Positions 1-8,052 of a DNA stretch of 14,994 nt are shown here, piece after piece. The DNA lies in the NCBI GenBank assembly GCA_910577845.1, contig CAJTNA010000027.1:1-14994 (forward strand), in the 5' to 3' direction. Under the pieces are notes generated by a model that did not search any database, was not told the origin of the DNA, and saw nothing but the letters and a program-made list of their open reading frames with translations. Every line of letters begins with the position of its first letter. The first letter of the stretch is position 1. Source of the DNA: an uncultured Christensenella sp. Its GTDB lineage: Bacteria > Bacillota > Clostridia > Christensenellales > UBA3700. The translations under genes and the position numbers were made by a program.

Positions 1-11
1 AGGTTTTTGCT

Positions 12-2312
12 ATGATAAAAAACATAAAAAGAGTAGGAATAATCTTTTTAGCAGTGGCCATTATTTGTCTTATGGTGACTGGCTTTTGCTTAGCTTTTGG
101 TGGCAAGAAAGATTTGCCTAATGATACTGGTTTAGATAAGAGCGAAAATAATTGGCAGACAGTAGTTGATGTCCCAGATATTAGCGAAGCTAATACTGTT
201 AGACTTAATCAAGCTACAGATAGCGAAATGACAATTGCTTTTAATGAGGCTATACAAAGGTCTAGGACAGAAGGTATTATTATAAAAGTAGTTCTTGAAA
301 AAAATTGGAATTGTCCTAGAAATATGAGCATTGGAGATTCTGTGCAAATTGTATTGGATTTAAATGGATTTAAAATGGATGCAAGCACAGCAACTAATAG
401 AGCTTCAATATTTTATAATTATGGAACTTTGTTTGTGACAGATAGTGTTTATAGAACAAATGCAAATTCCATTAAGGCAAGTGTAAATGCAATTTATAAT
501 AGGTATGACAATGGCGAATTAGATGATGCTGGTGTTATTAAAGAATTAGACAAAATAAATTGTGGTAAAATTACTGGAGGGGCAACTTCTGATAATGGAT
601 ATGGTGGTATAATCAATACAACACATAGAGAATATGGTCATGATACAAATGGATATCTTCCTGTTAGTGGAAGGACATATGTCTTTGGTGGTTTGTTCTT
701 TAATAGTCAAGCTAATAGAGGTGGAGCGTTTTTTGTTTATGACGACGCTATATTACATTTTTATGATGGTATAATAGCACATAACAAAACAGTAGGTTAT
801 AACGGTGGGGGGATTTCTCTTGCTGGTTATTTGTTAATGAAAGGTGGTATTATTGCTGGCAATCACTCATCAAAATCTGGCGGTGGAATAGAATTGTATT
901 CTAGAGGTAATTTGCGTAATCATAGTATAATTGAAGATGTTATTATTAGAAGCAATCGCTCTTTTAATGGTTCTGGTGGACTTTTAATTAATTATTGTAG
1001 TGTATATTTAGCAAGGTTGAATATTCATAATAATATTGCTGGATATGATAATGACTATCAAAGTGAACAAAATAATAGTTCAGGTGGTGGTGCTTTAAGT
1101 GTAGGAGGTAATTCTGCATTTTATATGACAGATTGCGAAATATATAAAAATGAGCAAAACTATGGTGGTGCAATATACATTAGTACATATGCTTTACAAG
1201 CATATATAAACAATAGCGTAATAGCTGAAAATACATCTTATCGCCATTGCGGTGGTATATATGTTACAAGTAGTGCAATGCTTTGTATAGAAAATACTAC
1301 TATTGAAAACAACCAAGTTGTGTATGGTCAAGATATTGGAGGTTGTGGACTACAAGCGTTTTCTAATGCAAGCATATATGCTAAAAATATGACAATAAGA
1401 AACAATGAGGTATTGGGTAGTACTGGTGGTGGCGGAATCTATGTGTCAGAAACTGGTAAATTTTATTTAAGTGGTGCAAATGATATTTCTGGCAATACTA
1501 TTAAAGATGGTGTGGCAAGTGATTTGTTTTTAGCAAATGGTATGAAGTTGTATATTACAGGTGATTTATCATTAAAGACAACTGAGGATGGTGGAAGTGA
1601 AAAGCCTATGATAGTTGAAGAAAATACTAATAATAGTAGATTTGATACTTTTACTTATGGATATTCTAAATTTGCAAAAGGTATTAACCCAGCAACAATA
1701 TTTACTAATATTAATGGTGGAAAAGCTGTTTTGAAAAATGGTGAGGTAGCTTTTGATTATTCTGTAAATTCTATTTACGACTTTGTTTATTTAGAGAATG
1801 GTGTTCGTAAGTATTACAAGGATAGTGACAAATTGTTTGGTTATAATGATAATGCGATTGGTACAAAAGTGTTAGGTAAGATTTTACCAAATACAAGTGT
1901 AAATGATTTTGTTAAAAATATACAGCCTTTTGGTTTTGAGGATATCAAGTTATTCAATTGTGAGGGAACACAAGTTTACGGTAGTGGAGCAGATAGTAAG
2001 TTTGTAGACTTGTTGGGCAATTGTGAGGAACTTGCTGTTGGTACAGATTGGCACTTGACTATTATAGCAAATGGTGTTGAACAAACAATATACTTGTCGG
2101 TATTGGGTGATATAAATGGTGACGGAAAGATTAACTCTGCAGATGTGACTTTAGTCAACAAGATTGCAAATGGAGAGAGAGAATTTGAAAGCCTAAGCTT
2201 GACACAAAAATTAGCGACATTGATAATCAATAAAAATAAAGTCACTTCTGTTGATAGAGAAGTTTTGTGGCAAATTGCTTGTGGAAAAGTAGAAATACAA
2301 GATTATATTTAA
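12..2312 (+). CDS. Secreted right-handed beta-helix protein with C-terminal dockerin-like module
   Basis: The 766-residue product starts with a signal peptide: positive IKNIKR, then a hydrophobic stretch to about residue 28, with likely cleavage after CLA. Residues about 190-500 are a chain of short Gly-rich repeats (GGG-I-aromatic, N-N-S-A type turns, 'GGAIYIS', 'GGGIYVS') typical of right-handed parallel beta-helices (PbH1/polymorphic outer-membrane-protein-like folds). The C-terminus has a dockerin-like calcium loop with D700, N702, D704 and D711 in DINGDGKINSAD. The paired second loop (residues 737-748) keeps only D748. It is therefore an exported protein that may bind or process polysaccharide and could be anchored through the dockerin-like tail; no catalytic motif is recognisable. 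An AGG at the window edge lies 8 bases before the ATG, so the ribosome binding site is only partly visible. No convincing terminator follows. Confidence 0.85.
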   Translation: MIKNIKRVGIIFLAVAIICLMVTGFCLAFGGKKDLPNDTGLDKSENNWQTVVDVPDISEANTVRLNQATDSEMTIAFNEAIQRSRTEGIIIKVVLEKNWNCPRNMSIGDSVQIVLDLNGFKMDASTATNRASIFYNYGTLFVTDSVYRTNANSIKASVNAIYNRYDNGELDDAGVIKELDKINCGKITGGATSDNGYGGIINTTHREYGHDTNGYLPVSGRTYVFGGLFFNSQANRGGAFFVYDDAILHFYDGIIAHNKTVGYNGGGISLAGYLLMKGGIIAGNHSSKSGGGIELYSRGNLRNHSIIEDVIIRSNRSFNGSGGLLINYCSVYLARLNIHNNIAGYDNDYQSEQNNSSGGGALSVGGNSAFYMTDCEIYKNEQNYGGAIYISTYALQAYINNSVIAENTSYRHCGGIYVTSSAMLCIENTTIENNQVVYGQDIGGCGLQAFSNASIYAKNMTIRNNEVLGSTGGGGIYVSETGKFYLSGANDISGNTIKDGVASDLFLANGMKLYITGDLSLKTTEDGGSEKPMIVEENTNNSRFDTFTYGYSKFAKGINPATIFTNINGGKAVLKNGEVAFDYSVNSIYDFVYLENGVRKYYKDSDKLFGYNDNAIGTKVLGKILPNTSVNDFVKNIQPFGFEDIKLFNCEGTQVYGSGADSKFVDLLGNCEELAVGTDWHLTIIANGVEQTIYLSVLGDINGDGKINSADVTLVNKIANGEREFESLSLTQKLATLIINKNKVTSVDREVLWQIACGKVEIQDYI

Positions 2313-2589
2313 TTTAAACTTTAACTTTAGGTGAATTTATTATTTTAGTTTAATAAAATAAGTTAATTAGATTAATTCATAGCAATTAAAATATTAAGTT
2401 AATAATTGCAAGTTTAGCGATTTTGTTAGGCTTGCAGTTATTTGCTACTAAAAGGATAATTTAGTTGACAATAAGTTTTAAGTGTGCTAAAGTGGTCATA
2501 GCTAATAGTAATAAGCCATTCAAGTTAGTTGACGTTAATTGTCTTACTATTTAGTAATTAAAACTTTACAATTAGAGTAAGGGTGAGGT
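2313..2589. other. Intergenic region, beta-helix gene to MATE gene
   Basis: No gene is seen. It holds an A/T-only hairpin at 2340-2361 and a small hairpin at 2407-2436 (TGCAAG/CTTGCA), neither followed by a U-tract. The promoter for the MATE gene follows at 2465-2493. Confidence 0.5.
2465..2493 (+). promoter_or_regulatory. Predicted promoter of the MATE gene
   Basis: TTGACA at 2465-2470, a 17-base spacer, then TAAAGT at 2488-2493 preceded by TGC (extended -10). Predicted transcription start is near 2500, giving a leader of about 90 bases. The pattern closely matches the T-box promoter at 4222. Confidence 0.6.
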
Positions 2590-3978
2590 ATGTTAGAAAA
2601 TAAATTGGGTGAGGGCAATTTAATAAAAGTTTTTTTAGCTAATGTAATACCTGCAATTATTTCTATGGTAATTGGTGGGGCTCAGCCAATTATTGATGGC
2701 TTGTTTTTAGGTAAGTTCGCTGGTATTAATAGTATGGCAAGTGTAAATATTGCTGGACCATTTATGCAAATTATTTTTGCAGTTTCTTTTATCACTTGTA
2801 CGGGTGCAATCAGTATGATTGGTAGATGCTTAGGTTCAGGCAAGCAAGAAAAGGCTCAAAGTGTTTTTCGTACTGCTGTAATTTTTATAACAATAATTTC
2901 CATTTTAGTAACGATTTTCGGTGCAATTTTTTCAAGACAGATAGCAAGATTATTGAAAGCGACTGACTTATTGGTAGATGATTCCGCTATGTATATTTTT
3001 GTAATTTCTTTTTTTGCACCTATCATTAGCAATATGTATCTTACTGGCTTTACAGATAGAACGCTTGGAAAACCTAATCAATATATGTTTGGTGCTATAA
3101 TTAGTTTGTTTGCAAATTGCTTGCTTGATTACCTACTTATTGGTGTTTGTAACTTTGGCGTACTTGGCGGTGCTTTAGCAACTGGATTATCATATTTAAT
3201 AGCTTTGGCAATTTGTAGTATACCTCTATTTAAAAAGAGTAGTATTATAAATTTTTATAAAGGTAAAATCAATTTTAGGCTTATGTTGTCAGTGGTTGCA
3301 AACGGCTCATCTGAAGCAGTAGTTTGTGGCTCAACTGCAATTTCAGTATTTGTATTTAATAGTACATTGTTAAAGGTTGCTGGTGAGGGCGGAGTTGCAG
3401 CATTTACAATAATAAATTATATTGCTACTTTTGGTGCGTTAGCAATGTTTGGTATTTCAGATGGCATAAATGCTATAATAAGTTACAACTTTGGTGCAAA
3501 TAAAATGAAAAGAGTTGTTAAAACATTTATATCCGCACTTGTATTGAACTTGGTAATCGGATTAATAGTATTTTTATTAGTATTTTTTGCTGGGGATAAG
3601 CTTATACAAATGTTTTCAGCCGACCCACAAAAAGATGTGGAGATTATCAAAATGGCATTTCACGGAGCAAAAATTTATGCTGTCGCATTTTTCCTTATTG
3701 GTTTTAATATAGTTGGTTCGGGATTTTTTACTGCGATTGGTGGAGCATTAAGTTCTGTAATTATTTCTACAAGTCGTGGCATAGTTTGGATACTTGTTGG
3801 TATAAATACATTGCCAATATGGTTTGGAATTGATGGTATTTGGTGGACGTTTCCATTTGCGGAAATTTGCACAATATTAATAACAATTACTTTGTTTGCT
3901 ATTTTTATAATAAAACGAAAAAAAATAAATAAACAATCAAAAATCGATACTAATTGTAATATTTATGAGAAAAAATAG
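2590..3978 (+). CDS. MATE family multidrug/Na+ antiporter
   Basis: The 462-residue product is very hydrophobic and has the layout of MATE transporters: about 12 membrane segments in two homologous halves. The first half opens with LIKVFLANVIPAIISM and IIDGLFLGKFAG, the characteristic MATE start including the 'iD..f.g...G' motif. The conserved segment ISMIGRCLGSGKQEKA matches the cytoplasmic loop seen in the family. The second half begins about residue 235 with another pore-lining segment. The length fits the usual 440-480 residues. The family exports cationic drugs or metabolites in exchange for Na+ or H+; the substrate cannot be told from sequence. AAGGG lies 6 bases before the ATG. The C-terminus is a Lys/Asn-rich cytoplasmic tail. 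It appears to be monocistronic, with its own promoter 100 bases upstream. Confidence 0.93.
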   Translation: MLENKLGEGNLIKVFLANVIPAIISMVIGGAQPIIDGLFLGKFAGINSMASVNIAGPFMQIIFAVSFITCTGAISMIGRCLGSGKQEKAQSVFRTAVIFITIISILVTIFGAIFSRQIARLLKATDLLVDDSAMYIFVISFFAPIISNMYLTGFTDRTLGKPNQYMFGAIISLFANCLLDYLLIGVCNFGVLGGALATGLSYLIALAICSIPLFKKSSIINFYKGKINFRLMLSVVANGSSEAVVCGSTAISVFVFNSTLLKVAGEGGVAAFTIINYIATFGALAMFGISDGINAIISYNFGANKMKRVVKTFISALVLNLVIGLIVFLLVFFAGDKLIQMFSADPQKDVEIIKMAFHGAKIYAVAFFLIGFNIVGSGFFTAIGGALSSVIISTSRGIVWILVGINTLPIWFGIDGIWWTFPFAEICTILITITLFAIFIIKRKKINKQSKIDTNCNIYEKK

Positions 3979-4221
3979 GTGTTTAAAAGTAGCAACTGCT
4001 TGAAAAATATCTCAATGGAGTTCGTTTTTGTAGAGTATAAAAGAAATTGATTGTTTGTTACAAAACTAATTTGAATTATTACCAAAATAATTGCTTTTAA
4101 TGGTGGAAGCTTTTATATTGCTAAAAATTAATAAATAATAATTTGTTGACTAACGCCAATTTCCAAAGATAAACAACAATATCCATAATTTAGTTTTTTG
4201 TAAAAAAATTATTAAAAAGTG
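3979..4221. other. AT-rich intergenic region before the T-box promoter
   Basis: I find no gene and no clear intrinsic terminator for the MATE gene. The only structure is a run of T6-GT-A7 near 4193-4207, which is A/T only. Confidence 0.4.
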
Positions 4222-4250
4222 TTGACAAATGGTTTTTGTAGTGCTAAAAT
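4222..4250 (+). promoter_or_regulatory. Strong predicted promoter of the T-box transcript
   Basis: A consensus TTGACA sits at 4222-4227, then 17 bases, then TAAAAT at 4245-4250 preceded by TGC (extended -10). Transcription should start near 4257, about 45 bases before the conserved T-box Stem I. Confidence 0.75.
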
Positions 4251-4300
4251 ACAACTATAAAGTTGAATTGATTATTTTAATTTGGCTTTAACAAATAAAT

Positions 4301-4544
4301 AAAGCTATGATAGGGACAAAATCATTTTGCGGGTTTTCAGAGAGTTGCCGTTTGGTGCGAGGCAATACAAAGGATTTGATTTAATCACCCTTGAGCTATA
4401 TCCCTGAACTAATAGTAAGGAATATCGGTTTTCCCCGTTATAGGAATACGTATTGATTGATACGTAAAGTGGCTGTTATATATCAGCAAAAAGAGTGGTA
4501 CCACGGGTTATATCTCGTCTCTAATTTTAGAGACGAGTTTTTTT
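4301..4544 (+). promoter_or_regulatory. T-box leader (tRNA-sensing riboswitch), probable isoleucine specifier
   Basis: Canonical T-box parts appear in order. Stem I base and K-turn: AGCU / AGCU flanking the GGG (4313-4315)/CCC (4388-4390) helix. Then the AGAGAG motif at 4339-4344, apical TTGCC/GGCAA hairpin with a GGTGCGAG loop at 4345-4365, Stem III TACGTAT/ATACGTA at 4447-4466, and the T-box proper at 4492-4507 with the UGGU bulge at 4496-4499. U4499 should pair with a tRNA whose discriminator base is A. The helix AAATCA (4319-4324)/TGATTT (4377-4382) leaves AAUCA on the 3' side of the specifier loop, so the codon followed by the expected purine is AUC, isoleucine. Uncharged tRNA should stabilise an antiterminator in which AGAG (4492-4495) pairs with CTCT (4519-4522), preventing the terminator. 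The class call is firm; the amino acid is an inference. Confidence 0.93.
4514..4544 (+). terminator. T-box intrinsic terminator
   Basis: CTCGTCTCT pairs with AGAGACGAG around a short A/T loop (stem 4514-4537), followed by seven T residues at 4538-4544. The 5' arm overlaps the antiterminator pairing partner, so the two folds exclude each other. Confidence 0.93.
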
Positions 4545-4795
4545 GTGGTTAGTAGTTAATGGCTTATTTGGAATTTGTAAGTTTAATTGATTTATGCTTA
4601 AAGAAATTGTAAAAAATATTTTATTTAACGAGTTATTTAAAGCAAAACTTACTTTTAATATTAGGATATATTAAGTCAAATTAGTAAAAAACAATGATAT
4701 TTTAATATATTAAAACTATTAAAATATTGATAATAAATTTTAGAGCAGACTAGCGTGTATTAATAAGACCGCTAAGTATTATGTGAGGTATGATT
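4545..4795. other. Leader between T-box terminator and acyl-CoA synthetase
   Basis: These 251 bases are very AT-rich. I find no open reading frame, no GC-containing terminator and no well-spaced promoter (the nearest TTGATA at 4727 and TATTAA at 4758 are 25 bases apart). Readthrough of the T-box terminator would therefore reach the synthetase gene. Confidence 0.5.
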
Positions 4796-6433
4796 ATGGC
4801 AGATTTATTGTACAAAAAATTTGTTCACGAAACTTTAGACGACAAAGGTAATTTAAAGGATATTACATTTGATTATCCTCAAACTTTTAACTTTGCCTAT
4901 GATGTTGTGGATGAATTAGCAAGAATTAAGCCTAATAAGAAGGCTATGGTTTGGCTATCAAAAGATAAAGAGGAAAAGGTTTTTACTTTTGAGGATATGA
5001 GCAGATATTCTAACAAAGTTGCAAACTATTTTGCTCAATTGGGTATTGGAAAAGGCGATAAAGTAATGCTTATTTTAAAAAGACATTATCAGTTTTGGTT
5101 TTGTATGATGGCACTTCACAAATTGGGTGCGGTAGCTGTGCCTGCAACTAACCAACTAATGAAAAAAGACTTGGTTTATCGTTTTAATAAGGCACATATA
5201 AAGGCTGTAGTATGTACTCCAGACGATTATGTGGCAATGGAAGTGGATAAGTCTGTTGCAAGTTGTCCAGAACTTAAATTTAGAATGATTGTCAACGGCA
5301 GTCGTGACGGCTGGAAAAATTTTGATGAGGGAATTGAAAAAGCAAGTGCACATTTTGATAAACGTCATACATTAGTTACTGAACCTATGCTTATGTATTT
5401 CAGTTCAGGTACTACTGGCTATCCTAAATGCGTTTGCCATAACCATACATATGCTATAGGACATATCGTTACAGCTAGTTGGTGGCATTTGGTTAAAGAA
5501 GATGGTTTGCATTTGACAATTTCTGATACTGGTTGGGGTAAAGCTGTTTGGGGTAAGTTGTATGGTGCTTGGCTTGCTGAAACTTGCGTTTTCACTTATG
5601 ACTTTGACAGATTCCACCCGGATGATATTTTGCCTTTGTTTAAGCAATATAATATAAAGACTTTTTGTGCCCCACCTACAATGTATAGGTTTTTTATCAA
5701 AGAAGATTTGTCTAAATATGATTTATCTTCATTAGAGTATTGTACTATAGCAGGAGAGGCATTGAATCCAGAAGTTTACAAGCAATTTTACAATGCTACT
5801 GGTTTAAAGCTTATGGAAGGTTTTGGACAAACAGAAACAACTCTTGCTGTTGCGAACTTGAAAGGTATGCAACCTAAGCCAGGTAGTATGGGCAAGCCTA
5901 ACCCACAATATAAAATTTGCGTTTTGGATAGCAATGATAAGCCTTGTGCTGCGGGTGAAGTTGGTGAGATTTGTATAGATATTTCTAAAGGCAAACCAGT
6001 TGGATTGTTTATGGGATATTTTGAGGACGAGGAACAAACAAATGCAGTTATGCACGATGGTTATTACCATACTGGTGATATGGCGTGGTTTGATGAGGAC
6101 GGATATTTTTGGTATGTTGGCAGAACAGATGATTTGATTAAGTCAAGCGGTTACAGAATAGGACCTTTTGAGATTGAAAGCGTACTTATGGAACATCCAA
6201 GTGTTTTGGAGTGTGCTGTAACTGGTGCACCTGACCCAATAAGAGGTCAAGTTGTTAAAGCTACAATCGTGCTTGCAAAAGGATATACTCCAAGTGAGGA
6301 ACTTAAAAAGGAAATTCAAGATTTTGTTAAAAAACTGACAGCACCTTATAAGTATCCAAGGATAATTGATTTTGCAAACGATTTGCCAAAAACAATCAGT
6401 GGAAAAATTAAAAGGAAAGATATAAGGAAATAA
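4796..6433 (+). CDS. Acyl-CoA synthetase, AMP-forming, medium-chain (ACSM-like) type
   Basis: The enzyme activates a carboxylic acid with ATP to an acyl-adenylate, then transfers it to CoA. In the 545-residue product the ATP-binding P-loop is YFSSGTTGYPK (201-211), followed by CHNHTY as in medium-chain acyl-CoA synthetases. GEAL and GFGQTE provide the adenine-binding motifs, HTGD (425-428) and YVGRTDDLIKSSGYRIGP form the hinge region, and the catalytic lysine is K537 in SGKIKR. The start is placed at 4796 because GAGG (4785-4788) is 7 bases before this ATG but only 1 base before the alternative ATG at 4790. Length fits the family. The substrate could be a short, branched or aromatic acid. The gene is the first one downstream of the T-box leader, which suggests amino-acid-linked control; a branched-chain acid substrate is an inference. 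A strong hairpin overlaps the stop codon. Confidence 0.92.
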   Translation: MADLLYKKFVHETLDDKGNLKDITFDYPQTFNFAYDVVDELARIKPNKKAMVWLSKDKEEKVFTFEDMSRYSNKVANYFAQLGIGKGDKVMLILKRHYQFWFCMMALHKLGAVAVPATNQLMKKDLVYRFNKAHIKAVVCTPDDYVAMEVDKSVASCPELKFRMIVNGSRDGWKNFDEGIEKASAHFDKRHTLVTEPMLMYFSSGTTGYPKCVCHNHTYAIGHIVTASWWHLVKEDGLHLTISDTGWGKAVWGKLYGAWLAETCVFTYDFDRFHPDDILPLFKQYNIKTFCAPPTMYRFFIKEDLSKYDLSSLEYCTIAGEALNPEVYKQFYNATGLKLMEGFGQTETTLAVANLKGMQPKPGSMGKPNPQYKICVLDSNDKPCAAGEVGEICIDISKGKPVGLFMGYFEDEEQTNAVMHDGYYHTGDMAWFDEDGYFWYVGRTDDLIKSSGYRIGPFEIESVLMEHPSVLECAVTGAPDPIRGQVVKATIVLAKGYTPSEELKKEIQDFVKKLTAPYKYPRIIDFANDLPKTISGKIKRKDIRK

Positions 6434-6466
6434 GAGTTTGGGGCAACGCCCCAAACTCTTATTTTA
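6428..6466 (+). terminator. Intrinsic terminator overlapping the synthetase stop codon
   Basis: A perfect stem of up to 17 bp runs from 6428-6444 to 6448-6464 with a 3-base AAC loop, and its 5' arm includes the TAA stop. The T-run (TTTT at 6462-6465) mostly belongs to the stem. The A-rich 5' flank means it could also terminate minus-strand transcription. Confidence 0.75.
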
Positions 6467-6638
6467 GGTTGAAAGTTTGATACTAGTTTTATAGCTAGGT
6501 TTATATAGATTATATTAATAAAGTTCATTTTGATATAATTTATAAATATAGCGTTAGCAATAAATTGGCTGAAAATGAAAGCGAATTGTGTCGAAAAAAA
6601 ATATTTTACAACTAAATTTAAAAAAGTGCAAAAATCAA

Positions 6639-6667
6639 TTGACTATATTATATAGATATGATATATT
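6639..6667 (+). promoter_or_regulatory. Predicted promoter of rpmG-secE-nusG
   Basis: TTGACT at 6639-6644, a 17-base spacer, and TATATT at 6662-6667. Transcription should start near 6674, placing the small hairpin CACC/GGTG (6675-6690) at the very 5' end of the mRNA. Confidence 0.65.
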
Positions 6668-6713
6668 ATATAAGCACCTACGTGAGGGTGTAATTTTTTT
6701 GGAGGCGTTTTCT

Positions 6714-6863
6714 ATGAGAACAAGAATCACATTAGCTTGTACAGAGTGTAAGCAAAGAAATTATGACGATTATAAAAATAAACAAAATACTACAGAGAGA
6801 ATTGAGCTTAAGAAGTATTGCCCATTCTGCAAAAAGCACACACTTCATAAAGAGACTAAGTAA
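6714..6863 (+). CDS. rpmG: 50S ribosomal protein L33
   Basis: The 49-residue product MRTRITLACTECKQRNY... is a classic L33. It has four cysteines in two CxxC pairs (CTEC and CPFC), the zinc-binding form, and ends in HTLHKETK. The start is set at 6714 because GGAGG (6701-6705) is 8 bases upstream and the protein then has the normal L33 length; the open frame extends upstream to 6588 but lacks L33-like sequence there. L33 sits near the E site of the 50S subunit. It opens the rpmG-secE-nusG unit, an arrangement common in Firmicutes; secE follows after 21 bases. Confidence 0.97.
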   Translation: MRTRITLACTECKQRNYDDYKNKQNTTERIELKKYCPFCKKHTLHKETK

Positions 6864-6884
6864 TATTTTGGGGGGCATTTTTTA

Positions 6885-7262
6885 ATGAGCAAAAAAGATA
6901 AAAAGCAAGTTGTAAGTAGTCCATTGACTGCTGATTCTTTAGAAGAGAATAGTAATAATGTTACTGCTGAAACAAATCAAAATGCACTTGCTCCTACATC
7001 AAATAAAAACAAACCTACTAAAAATAAAGGCAAAGATAAAAACAAAGGCGAAAATGGCTTTGTACGATTTTGTAAAAAGATAGGTCGTGCCTTTAGAGGT
7101 ATGGTTGAGGAACTTAAGAAAGTTACTTGGCCAACTTTTGCTACGACTTTAAAGTCTACAGGTGTTGTATTAGTTTTTGTTGTTATTTTCCTTGTTGTGT
7201 TAATGGCAATGGATGCTTTATTTGGTCTTGGATTTAATTCACTTATAAATATAGGTAGTTAA
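6885..7262 (+). CDS. secE: Protein translocase subunit SecE
   Basis: SecE clamps the SecY channel of the Sec translocon in the membrane. The conserved core is residues about 60-125: an amphipathic helix with EELKKVTWPTFATTLKST, the signature of SecE, followed by one membrane span (VVLVFVVIFLVVLMAMDALF). Before it lies a roughly 55-residue N-terminal extension rich in Lys, Asn and Thr with no predicted structure; Gram-positive SecE is often only 60-70 residues. A G-run ribosome binding site lies about 10 bases upstream of the ATG. It sits between rpmG and nusG, the standard order. Confidence 0.96.
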   Translation: MSKKDKKQVVSSPLTADSLEENSNNVTAETNQNALAPTSNKNKPTKNKGKDKNKGENGFVRFCKKIGRAFRGMVEELKKVTWPTFATTLKSTGVVLVFVVIFLVVLMAMDALFGLGFNSLINIGS

Positions 7263-7275
7263 GGTAGAGGTTATT

Positions 7276-7842
7276 ATGGAAGATACTCAAAATATACAAA
7301 GTACTGAAAATAAACAAAACGATAAGCCACAATGGTATGTGCTACAAACTTTGTCTGGCTATGAAAAAATGGTACAAAGCAATCTTTTTACAATGGTAGA
7401 AAACAATAACCTACAAGACAAGATTATTGACATTGTAGTACCTGAGGAAGAGGAAATTACTGAAAAGAACGGCAAGAAGAAAGTTGTAATGCGTAGGAAA
7501 TATCCTTGCTATGTATTTATTAAAATGATTTATACAAAGCACGTTTGGTATATGGTAACTCAAACTCGTGGTGTAACTTGTTTTTGTGGTCCACAAGGTA
7601 GACCTGTGCCAATCACAGAGGAAGAGGTTAAACGTAATCAACTTGAGCGTATCACTGAGGAGGAGCTAGACTTTAAAGTTGGCGACCAAATTGAGGTGCT
7701 TGGCGGTGCTTTGAAAGATTTCGTAGGTGAAGTTAAGGAAATTAACTTTGATACTCAAAAAGTTAAAGTTATCGTTTCAATGTTCGGTAGGGAAACTCCT
7801 GTTGATATTGAGTTTATTAATATTAGAAAAATTAACGCTTAA
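7276..7842 (+). CDS. nusG: Transcription elongation/antitermination factor NusG
   Basis: NusG binds RNA polymerase and influences pausing, termination and coupling to translation. After a 17-residue polar lead, the NGN domain begins with PQWYVLQTLSGYEKMV and continues through YPCYVFIKM and the TRGVTCFCG segment. The C-terminal KOW domain covers about residues 130-188 (FKVGDQIEVLGGALKDFVGEV). The length of 188 is normal for a bacterial NusG without insertions. It starts 13 bases after secE, with a GAGG site in the gap. A 402-base gap with its own promoter separates it from rplK. Confidence 0.97.
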   Translation: MEDTQNIQSTENKQNDKPQWYVLQTLSGYEKMVQSNLFTMVENNNLQDKIIDIVVPEEEEITEKNGKKKVVMRRKYPCYVFIKMIYTKHVWYMVTQTRGVTCFCGPQGRPVPITEEEVKRNQLERITEEELDFKVGDQIEVLGGALKDFVGEVKEINFDTQKVKVIVSMFGRETPVDIEFINIRKINA

Positions 7843-8036
7843 ATAATTATTTGTTCAGCCTTTATGGCGGAATTGTGAAAAAGTTTATAAATGCTTTTGT
7901 ATTAATAATTTTAGGTATTGTTAAAATAAGTTAAATTGGCTTAAATAAAGATTAGCGTTTTTAATCAAAAAATCAAGTTTACTAATTTAATTATTAGTTA
8001 ATGCAAAATATCCTTATGTGGTGCTTGTGATATAAA

Positions 8037-8045
8037 TGCTATAAT
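8037..8045 (+). promoter_or_regulatory. Predicted extended -10 promoter of rplK-rplA
   Basis: TGCTATAAT is a perfect extended -10 element, with TATAAT at 8040-8045. No good -35 lies 17 bases upstream. Transcription should begin about 8052, exactly where a 10-bp inverted repeat starts. Confidence 0.55.
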
Positions 8046-8052
8046 TTGGTAG

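Noticed and set aside
2340..2361. Terminator of the beta-helix gene
   Set aside because: The stem is A/T only and no U-tract follows.
4146..4221. Second promoter upstream of the T-box
   Set aside because: A TTGACT near 4146 has no acceptable -10 at 16-18 bases, while the element at 4222-4250 is near consensus.
4390..4400. Reading the T-box specifier as UAU (Tyr) or GCU (Ala) from GAGCUAUAU
   Set aside because: That segment fits the K-turn and base stem of Stem I. The GGG/CCC helix places the specifier loop earlier, at AAUCA, giving AUC followed by A.
6588..6713. Longer rpmG product starting at 6588
   Set aside because: The extra 42 residues are unlike L33, would overlap the promoter, and have no ribosome binding site; GGAGG fits the ATG at 6714.
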